This document shows, one piece after another, positions 1 through 5,063 of a stretch of DNA of 6,404 nt. Positions within the stretch are counted from its first letter, which is position 1. The number at the start of each line of letters is the position of its first letter. The notes beneath the pieces were generated by a model. That model saw only the letters and a program-made list of their open reading frames with translations, searched no databases and was not told the DNA's origin. Both the position numbers and the translations under genes were made by a program. This DNA is from an uncultured Subdoligranulum sp. GTDB taxonomy: Bacteria > Bacillota_A > Clostridia > Oscillospirales > Ruminococcaceae. Location: assembly GCF_937890665.1 (NCBI RefSeq), contig NZ_CALADU010000003.1:1-6404 (forward strand), written 5' to 3'.

Positions 1-72
1 AACATCTTGAATGTTCGCATCGATCTCGCCCTTGAGGGCGGCGTATTGGGCTTTTAAGTCGATGAATTGCAT
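1..72 (-). CDS. DegT/DnrJ/EryC1/StrS aminotransferase, N-terminal fragment cut by window edge
   Basis: The first 24 codons of a gene running off the left edge begin at ATG 72, 3 bases after the wbqC-family stop, with GAGG 8 bases upstream. The peptide MQFIDLKAQYAALKGEIDAN and the following IQDV match the typical start of sugar 3-aminotransferases in the DegT family (WbpE/WlbC/FdtB/EpsN-like), where FIDLKAQ is common. No catalytic residue is inside the window, so activity and substrate cannot be judged. It would be the third PLP enzyme of the cluster. Confidence 0.8.
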   Translation of the reverse strand, partial: MQFIDLKAQYAALKGEIDANIQDV

Positions 73-75
73 AGC

Positions 76-813
76 TTATGCCTCGATTTCGTCAAATTCG
101 TGGGTAGAGTGAACATTGTCCCAGAAGATGCGGCGTGCCTCCTCAATACCGCAGTTGAAGAGCATATCCAAAACGGAAATACCGGTGACAAACTCCTTGG
201 AATTGCATTGAGGATAAACAGGATGGGTAAAGTCCTGAAAAACGATCTTCACTCCATTCTCCGCAAATTTTTCACGGTCCAAATAATCCACAGACGCGCC
301 GCGGCCGGAGAAATAAGTTTCCGCGCCAAGCGCGTTGCAGATGGCATAGACCAGATCGGACCGCTTGCAGCTGCGGTCATAGGAAATATCCGACTGGTAG
401 ATCAGCGGCGTTTTGACGCCCAACAGCTGCCGCACCAGTTCGATGCTTCCACAGGTCCATTGGCAGATCGTTGCGTACTCCCGCCGGAAAAATTCTTCCA
501 AAAGGGGAATCATCTCCTCTGCGCCGGGGGCTTTCCGGTAATAGCTTTTCATTGCGTTCATCTGCCGCGCGGTCCATTGGGGAATGTCCTTGGTGGCAAG
601 CTCACGGTACTCCCGATTGAGAAAATCCTTTGTCTCGCCGGAGATGGTCAGAAACTTGATCTCACCATTGGGGGCGATCACCCGGTTGCGGATCATCTGC
701 GAGCTTTTTTCAAACTGCACCTGATCCAGCAGGACAAAAGCGTCCGCTTTTGCCATTTTATCAAAATAGCCTACCCACGGAAAATAATGGGGTTGATGAA
801 TGGATATATTCAT
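76..813 (-). CDS. WbqC-family protein
   Basis: A 245-residue protein of the WbqC-like family, found in O-antigen, capsule and other glycan clusters. I know of no firmly established reaction. It is cytoplasmic: no signal peptide or membrane segment is seen. The defining N-terminus is present and complete: ISIHQPHYFPWVGYFDKM (residues 3-20), ADAFVLLDQVQFEKS (23-37) and IRNRV (41-45). Later conserved-looking blocks are YQSDI, KRSDLVYAICNALGAETYFSGRGASVDY with its gly-rich turn (about residues 150-176), and FTHPVYPQ (about 195-202). Length fits the family (about 220-250). ATG 813 lies one base after the stop of the restored deacetylase-like gene, with AAGGGAG about 10 bases upstream, so its translation may normally be coupled to that broken gene. 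The stop (TAA 78-76) is 3 bases before the next ATG. A role in modifying an amino sugar made by the adjacent aminotransferases is plausible but inferred. Confidence 0.88.
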   Translation of the reverse strand: MNISIHQPHYFPWVGYFDKMAKADAFVLLDQVQFEKSSQMIRNRVIAPNGEIKFLTISGETKDFLNREYRELATKDIPQWTARQMNAMKSYYRKAPGAEEMIPLLEEFFRREYATICQWTCGSIELVRQLLGVKTPLIYQSDISYDRSCKRSDLVYAICNALGAETYFSGRGASVDYLDREKFAENGVKIVFQDFTHPVYPQCNSKEFVTGISVLDMLFNCGIEEARRIFWDNVHSTHEFDEIEA

Positions 814-817
814 GTCA

Positions 818-830
818 AAGGGACTCCCTT
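818..830. repeat. Perfect 6-base inverted repeat over the wbqC-family ribosome binding site
   Basis: AAGGGACTCCCTT is palindromic about one central base and contains the purine-rich AAGGGAG (minus strand) that should serve the ATG at 813. It could form a 5-base-pair hairpin with a 3-base loop and partly hide the site. It is short enough to be chance. Confidence 0.35.
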
Positions 831-1468
831 GCTATGATCGACGGCAGATCGGTGATGTTCTCCATCATCTGCTCATACCGCTCGTTATTGGCGGAACGGA
901 TAAACGCGCCGACGCCAGAAAGCGTGGGTCAGGATATGCAGGCGGGCGTACTCCCCGCCGCGAATGATGTCCTCCACCGGCTCCCGCCACCGGCGGCGGC
1001 TGTCGGAGAGGTACTTGAAGTCATGGAAAAAGGTCTTGCCATAGGAGTTGACCATGCCGGGGATCTCCAAATCCGCTTCCAAGGTCGCCTTGGAGGGGCG
1101 GTGCATGGAGACCGTCGTGACCGGACAACCGCAAACGTCCGCGAGGATGTTCGCTTCATGGACGACCCGTTCCTCTGTGGAGGAATTGGCACAGGGTTCT
1201 ATGCCGCCCTCGCGGGAGTACGCCATCTCGTCAAAGTGCAGTCCGATCTCATGGCCCAATTCCCGGATGCGGCGCAGCATTTTCTGCGCCGAAGCGGAGG
1301 CGGGATTATAGAAATCCGTGCGGAGCAGCGCGAACCAGGTGCTTTTCACGCCCTCATTCGCTTCGATCTCCGCCAGCCGCAGCGCCTGCGGGAGGCTGTT
1401 GTCAATATCGTGGCGCAGGATCACACAGCGGGGGTGCGCTTGATAATCATGATAGCCGGTAAAGGCAT

Positions 1469-1527
1469 AGCCGCCCTGACGCAGGATAAGTCCTACACCA
1501 ATTACCTGCAGAGCCGCCCTGACGCAG
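1469..1527 (-). repeat. 16-base direct repeat bounding a 27-base spacer; causes a frameshift
   Basis: Two perfect copies of CTGCGTCAGGGCGGCT (minus strand) lie at 1527-1512 and 1484-1469, 43 bases apart, inside the 5' part of the deacetylase-like gene. The 27-base spacer is at 1485-1511. Deleting one copy plus spacer joins ...LLRQGG directly to YAFTGYHDY... and brings ATG 1569 into frame with the conserved DxD region. Because 43 is not a multiple of three, the present arrangement breaks the gene. The spacer has no terminal inverted repeats that I can see. Confidence 0.85.
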
Positions 1528-1578
1528 CAGCGTGAGCAGAGCTCGGTAGGCGTTATAGCTAAAATTCATTTCTTTCCC

Positions 1579-2550
1579 CTATCCCACCGCGCTTTGGATC
1601 ACTTGCGCGGTGCAGTCGATCTCGGCCCGGCCATATCTCTGGTCGATCTGGATGGGCAGCAGATACCGGGAAAGTTCTTTTTCCCACGCAGATGCCCGCG
1701 GATCGTCCAGCAGATATTTCCACCACTGACCGACGTAAATTTGATGTGCCTTGAGCTGATGGCGCAGCTCTTCATTTTCAATGAGCAGCGGATATACCAT
1801 CGGCACCTGCTCAGGCGTCCTCTTGAGCAACTCTTCGGGAAGGCGGTTGAGCGACGCGAATACCTCTGCCGCGTAGTCATAGTTCTTCTGCCTTTTTTCC
1901 CGTATCTCAGCATAATCAATATTATCTAACAGTGCGCGCGTCAGCTTCGACATCCGCAGAACGTCGGACCGCTCCAGCCGGGCTTCGCTTTCCCGATAAC
2001 AGGGATAATTCGCGTTGCCGCCGGATTCGATGCGTGCGAGCAGAAAGCCCGCCGTTGACGCGGAACTGTCCTGGCCATACTCTTCCAGTCCGGTCTCGGC
2101 CCTCTCGCCGATCACATAACAACCGTCCGGCACGCCGAAAAACTTCCGGGGCGAATAGACACTGTACGCGCCGGGAATATTCGACTGATAGAAGCCCTGC
2201 GTATTATCAACGATCACAGTCCGGTATGTGCGCACAAGCGCCGATAACTGTTCACGCTTGATAAGTCCGAAGTAGTTGACCACGACCAATGCGGCATCCG
2301 ACGGAACCTCTTCCGGAATGGGAAGCAGATCCGCGCCGATGTGACAGAATGATACTTCCATGCCCTTCTTCAGCAGGAAATCACGCACCGTCTCGCACTG
2401 ATAATAAGGAAGGATCACTTTACGGACGCCAAGGCATCGCGCCGCGTGATAAATGCCGCAGCGTCCCGCGTTCAGGCGGGCCGGATGCGCCGAGGCATAA
2501 AACTCAAGGCCCGTCCGCAGATCCAGTTCCCGATAGCCACCGATCTCCAT
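1579..2550 (-). CDS. Divergent DegT-like fold-type-I PLP enzyme of unknown substrate
   Basis: A 323-residue protein related to the DegT/DnrJ/EryC1/StrS aminotransferases but shorter (usual 370-400) and divergent. What can be seen: LNAGRCGIYHAARCLG (residues 26-41) corresponds to the start of the cofactor domain; KVILPYYQCETV (44-55); VIVDNTQGFY (112-121), where D115 should pair with the pyridine nitrogen and Q118 stack near the ring; and YSPRKFFGVPDGCYVIG (132-148), where K136 is the probable Schiff-base lysine. Both key residues are intact, so it is likely catalytically active on an amino acid or keto-sugar. The C-terminal domain is compact. ATG 2550 overlaps the previous stop by one base (TAATG), with GGAGG 10 bases upstream. 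The next gene (deacetylase-like) starts 9 bases after the stop. I cannot name the substrate. Alternatives to transamination, such as an elimination or a sugar-modifying reaction, are open. Confidence 0.75.
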   Translation of the reverse strand: MEIGGYRELDLRTGLEFYASAHPARLNAGRCGIYHAARCLGVRKVILPYYQCETVRDFLLKKGMEVSFCHIGADLLPIPEEVPSDAALVVVNYFGLIKREQLSALVRTYRTVIVDNTQGFYQSNIPGAYSVYSPRKFFGVPDGCYVIGERAETGLEEYGQDSSASTAGFLLARIESGGNANYPCYRESEARLERSDVLRMSKLTRALLDNIDYAEIREKRQKNYDYAAEVFASLNRLPEELLKRTPEQVPMVYPLLIENEELRHQLKAHQIYVGQWWKYLLDDPRASAWEKELSRYLLPIQIDQRYGRAEIDCTAQVIQSAVG

Positions 2551-3800
2551 TATTGATCTTCCTCCAGGATCTTAATAAGCTCTGCCGTCAGGGTCTGATA
2601 AGAAAATGCCTCTGCGGCTTTGCGGCTGCACGCGGGAGTCCAGCCGGCCTCCCACTGCTGCCCTCCTGCCAATGTCTCAATGCAGGATACCAGCTCATCC
2701 TTGTTTTGCGCAACGAATCCGGCACGATATTCCATCACTGGATTGTACCGATCCAGCTGATACATCAGGACTGGGCGCTCTGCCGCGAAATACTCAAACA
2801 GTTTATTGGGGCTGATCCCAAAGCGGAACAGCTCATTTTTCTCCTGCATATCCATCACGTTCAAGTCCGCGCGGCTGACGATGGCGGGGACATATTTCTT
2901 CTCCACCCTGCCCTTAAAGACAACATTGGAGAGCCCCTCGCTGCGGGCGCGCTGCTCCAGCGCTTCACGCTCGTCGCCGCTGCCCCAAATCAGGAACTTG
3001 ACACGGCGCTCTTTCAGATGCCCGGCAACGTCCAGCAGAAGTCCCAGATTGTTGACCAGGCGAATAGACCCGGTATAGACCACCTTGAAGGTGTCCGGAT
3101 CGTCCAGATCCGGATCGTCCACGCAGAAATGCTCTTTGTTGTAGTCAAACTGCTCCAGATCGACGCCGTTGTTGATGTAGTGCACCTTGGAGCGGGGGAT
3201 GTCCTTCTCCCATCCGCGCTCGACGATGTAGTCGTAAGCGGCCTCCATGGTGAACACCAGGGCATCGGCTTTTCGATAGATCCATTTTTCGCCCCGGTAC
3301 AAGAGCCCGATCAAGGGGTCATTCTTCGTAAAACGGCTGGAGTACACCACGATGCTCTCCGGCCAGAGATCCCGCACCTCGCAGACACACTTTACGCCGA
3401 ACTGCTTCGCCAGCTGGATGCCCGCCACCAGCGTCAGCGGGTGGACGGAGGAGGCGAAGATCACGTCGGGCCTGCCGTGCTGGGCGGCGTACTCCTTCGC
3501 GGCCTTCTTCACATTGCGGTAGAAGTCGATCATATTCAGTACGCGCTGCTTGCCGTTGCCGTCATAGGTGCGGGTGCGGACAAAAACGAAAGGCGTGTCG
3601 ATCTCCTCGGCGATGCGCTCCTCCCAGAGCGCGTCGGTCTCAAGGAAACGCTCGGCCTTGCCGTGCTTGCTGTTGGCACCGAAAATGACGGGCGCGTAAC
3701 CGGCGCGGCGGAGATACTTGGCAAAATTGTAGTGCCGCCCGCCGCGGTCAAAGTACATAGCACTTGCGTAGTGGTTTAAGATCCAGATGTTCGTTTTCAC
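2550..3800 (-). CDS. GT4-family glycosyltransferase (WbuB-like)
   Basis: A 416-residue GT-B glycosyltransferase of family GT4, probably adding the second sugar to the lipid-linked monosaccharide at the cytoplasmic face of the membrane. The N-terminal acceptor domain begins KTNIWILNHYASA (residues 2-14) with RGGRHYNFAKYL, and carries CEVRDLWPESIVV (residues 140-152), a signature of WbuB-like GT4 enzymes. The C-terminal nucleotide-binding domain has VVYTGSI (240-246), FLIWGSGDE (269-277) and GISPNKLFEYFAAERPVL (328-345), with E336 as the first acidic residue of the usual donor-binding EX7E region. I chose GTG 3800. It has AAGGAG 6 bases upstream and overlaps the previous stop as GTGA, whereas a start at 3902 would overlap the PglD-like gene by over 100 bases and add 34 residues unlike the family. 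A small acidic repeat, DDPDLDDPD, lies at residues 228-236. The stop overlaps the next ATG by one base (TAATG). The sugar transferred cannot be told. Confidence 0.9.
   Translation of the reverse strand: MKTNIWILNHYASAMYFDRGGRHYNFAKYLRRAGYAPVIFGANSKHGKAERFLETDALWEERIAEEIDTPFVFVRTRTYDGNGKQRVLNMIDFYRNVKKAAKEYAAQHGRPDVIFASSVHPLTLVAGIQLAKQFGVKCVCEVRDLWPESIVVYSSRFTKNDPLIGLLYRGEKWIYRKADALVFTMEAAYDYIVERGWEKDIPRSKVHYINNGVDLEQFDYNKEHFCVDDPDLDDPDTFKVVYTGSIRLVNNLGLLLDVAGHLKERRVKFLIWGSGDEREALEQRARSEGLSNVVFKGRVEKKYVPAIVSRADLNVMDMQEKNELFRFGISPNKLFEYFAAERPVLMYQLDRYNPVMEYRAGFVAQNKDELVSCIETLAGGQQWEAGWTPACSRKAAEAFSYQTLTAELIKILEEDQ
3094..3121 (-). repeat. Short in-frame tandem repeat in the glycosyltransferase
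   Basis: Two exact 13-base copies (3094-3106 and 3109-3121, period 15) encode DDPDL-DDPDT, a small acidic linker between the two domains. The period is a multiple of three, so changes in copy number would keep the frame. Confidence 0.6.
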
Positions 3801-4399
3801 TTGATTCTCCTTGCGGGGACCCCTGCGTAGATCCCCGGCTCTGTTATATTGCGAATCACAACGGTCCCCGCGCCCAGCGTACAACCGGGGCAAACCGCAC
3901 AATTATTTTTTATGACCACCCCTGCTCCTACGTGGGTATCGTGTCCAATCTGCACGGTTCCGCATAGGGTTGCATTAGGAGAAACATGAACAAAATCCTC
4001 AAGAATATTATCGTGTTCCACTACGGCGCCTGTATTGATAATACAGTGGGCACTGATTCGCACACCAGGATTGATACTTGCATGCGCCATCACTACGGTG
4101 CCATCACCAATCGTCACATCTGTACCGATCTGAGCAGAAGGATGCACCGCTGTATACCACGGACCGGTGATTTTCTTTGATAACTGCTCACGTACTGCAT
4201 TGTTACCGATTCCCAATACAAACACGGCATTTTCACCGTACAGCCGCCAATCCCGAACCTTTCCCAACACAGGATAACCCCATACAGGCTCCGTGCGGTT
4301 ATCATCCAAAAATCCCAGCAATTTATCCCTACTATGTAGCACAATGTCTGCGATTACCCGGCCATGACCGCCTGCGCCAATAATGATGACTTGATTCAT
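3797..4399 (-). CDS. PglD/NeuD-family amino-sugar N-acetyltransferase
   Basis: A 200-residue acetyltransferase of the sialic acid O-acetyltransferase NeuD/PglD family. PglD enzymes use acetyl-CoA to acetylate the C4 amine of UDP-4-amino-4,6-dideoxy-GlcNAc, giving UDP-diNAcBac. The N-terminal domain starts with VIIIGAGGHGRVIAD (residues 4-18), the Rossmann-like glycine-rich loop that binds the UDP-sugar. From about residue 87 there are left-handed beta-helix hexapeptide repeats (IGTDVT, IGDGTV, INPGVR and onwards). In INTGAVVEHDNILEDFVHVSPNA (split here for reading), N122, H129 and H138 keep the same spacing as Asn118, His125 and His134 of Campylobacter PglD. The C-terminus GIYAGVPARRIK is typical. 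The ATG overlaps the upstream stop (ATGA), and its own TGA overlaps the GTG of the next gene (GTGA). Base composition is lower in GC (about 48-52% in four 60-base lines counted) than the PglE-like gene, hinting at a different origin. The family is clear. The acceptor is inferred from neighbours. Confidence 0.92.
   Translation of the reverse strand: MNQVIIIGAGGHGRVIADIVLHSRDKLLGFLDDNRTEPVWGYPVLGKVRDWRLYGENAVFVLGIGNNAVREQLSKKITGPWYTAVHPSAQIGTDVTIGDGTVVMAHASINPGVRISAHCIINTGAVVEHDNILEDFVHVSPNATLCGTVQIGHDTHVGAGVVIKNNCAVCPGCTLGAGTVVIRNITEPGIYAGVPARRIK
3807..3812 (-). promoter_or_regulatory. Ribosome binding site deciding the glycosyltransferase GTG start
   Basis: AAGGAG on the minus strand lies 6 bases before GTG 3800-3798, within the 3' end of the PglD-like gene. 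It supports the GTG over the longer reading from 3902. Confidence 0.8.
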
Positions 4400-5037
4400 T
4401 TCCCAACCTCCTTCGGGGTGCCCCGGAACTCCTCTATGGTGGCGCTGTTTCCGCTACTGATGTTCTCATGGCGCAACACCTTGCCCACGGTAGCCAGCAT
4501 GATTTTCATGTCCTCGGCAAAGGTGATGTGACGGACGTAGTCTGCATCCAGCCGGAACTTCTCCTCCCAGGAGATGGCGTTGCGGCCATTGACTTGAGCC
4601 AGACCGGTGAGTCCGGGACGGACATCGTGACGGTGACGCTGCTCCGCGTTATATAGGGGCAGATACTTCACCAGCAGGGGCCGGGGGCCTACAACGGACA
4701 TGTCACCGCGCCAAATATTCCACAACTCCGGCAGCTCGTCGAGGCTTGTAGAGCGAAGCACTTTTCCAAAATGCGTCAGGCGCACCTCGTCGGGCAGCAG
4801 TTCGCCGTTTTCGTCCCGTGCGTCCGTCATGGAGCGGAACTTATACATTTTGAAGATCTTCTCGTCCTTACCCGGGCGTTCCTGACAGAAAATGACGGGA
4901 CTGCCCAGCTTTGTCCGCACCAGAACGGCCACGATCAGCAGCACCGGAGACAGCACCACAAGGGCGCAGCCGGAGAGAAGAATGTCCAATATTCGCTTGA
5001 TGTAACGGGCGTAGACGCCCTGCTTTCCCTGTTTCAC
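4396..5037 (-). CDS. PglC-like undecaprenyl-phosphate phosphoglycosyl transferase (bacterial sugar transferase)
   Basis: A 213-residue, minimal-length monotopic phosphoglycosyl transferase. Such enzymes move a phospho-sugar from UDP-sugar to undecaprenyl phosphate at the inner face of the membrane, starting the lipid-linked glycan. The N-terminus has a basic patch (R11, K14, R15) followed by one hydrophobic segment, residues 16-40. That segment contains the Ser30-Pro31 pair, matching the helix break that makes these proteins re-entrant. It continues with PVIFCQERPG and KMYKFRSM, then the catalytic Asp-Glu dyad in STSLDELPELWN (D100, E101), GDMSVVGPRPLL, and RPGLTGLAQVNGR. The start is GTG at 5037: an in-frame TAG lies 18 bases upstream and there is no earlier start, with AGGAAG about 8 bases before. 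The stop overlaps the next ATG as ATGA. Its size, and the flanking PglE-like and PglD-like genes, favour a PglC-type donor (UDP-diNAcBac or similar) over the larger WbaP/CpsE enzymes. Donor identity is inferred. Confidence 0.92.
   Translation of the reverse strand: MKQGKQGVYARYIKRILDILLSGCALVVLSPVLLIVAVLVRTKLGSPVIFCQERPGKDEKIFKMYKFRSMTDARDENGELLPDEVRLTHFGKVLRSTSLDELPELWNIWRGDMSVVGPRPLLVKYLPLYNAEQRHRHDVRPGLTGLAQVNGRNAISWEEKFRLDADYVRHITFAEDMKIMLATVGKVLRHENISSGNSATIEEFRGTPKEVGK
4407..4413 (-). promoter_or_regulatory. Strong ribosome binding site of the PglD-like gene
   Basis: AAGGAGG on the minus strand, 7 bases before the ATG at 4399 and inside the last codons of the PglC-like gene. It fixes the start and suits translational coupling across the ATGA overlap. 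Confidence 0.8.
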
Positions 5038-5063
5038 AAAAATAACTTCCTATGTCCTTTTTT

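Larger units (their letters stand above)
815..1569 (-). pseudogene. WbmS/polysaccharide-deacetylase-like gene, interrupted by two frameshifts
   Basis: Read from ATG 1569 (AGGGG-type ribosome binding site just upstream, 9 bases after the previous stop), the frame gives MNFSYNAYRALLTLLRQGG and then breaks, ending at TGA 1449-1447. The conserved body continues in another frame from about 1424. It holds VILRHDIDN (the DxD metal-binding motif), GHEIGLHFDEMAY, SMHRPS and LTHAFW, as in NodB-fold deacetylase-like proteins of the WbmS kind from O-antigen clusters. After LTHAFW (about 915) that frame stops at 885, while a frame one base away reads on through NERYEQMMENITDLPSIIA to TGA 817-815, one base before the wbqC-family ATG. 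Removing 43 bases (see the repeat at 1469-1527) and one base near 885-915 yields exactly 711 bases, that is 236 residues plus stop. The short open frame from GTG 1424 has no ribosome binding site. An active protein would probably hydrolyse N- or O-acyl groups or related bonds on a sugar, but this is inferred only from the fold. Confidence 0.75.

Noticed and set aside
67..837. A 256-codon open frame on the plus strand.
   Set aside because: It lies fully opposite the WbqC-family gene, whose protein shows clear family motifs. The plus-strand translation has none and breaks the one-direction operon.
1469..1527. Start of a CRISPR array or a small insertion sequence.
   Set aside because: Only two repeat copies with one 27-base spacer lie inside a coding region, with no further units, no inverted ends and no transposase.
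750..1535. A 261-codon plus-strand open frame spanning the broken deacetylase-like gene, which might have explained the frameshifts by being the real gene.
   Set aside because: The minus-strand translation carries ordered deacetylase-like motifs (LRHDIDN, GLHFDEM, SMHRPS, LTHAFW), whereas the plus-strand product is a featureless Arg/Ala-rich mix.
2289..3779. A 496-codon open frame on the plus strand.
   Set aside because: It is a GC-driven shadow antisense to the GT4 glycosyltransferase and the start of the PLP enzyme. It has no recognisable domain and no ribosome binding site I could see.
5038..5063. A-rich run between the PglE-like and PglC-like genes as a possible terminator.
   Set aside because: On the minus strand it is a run of A, not T, with no stem before it. 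It also supplies the ribosome binding site of the next gene.
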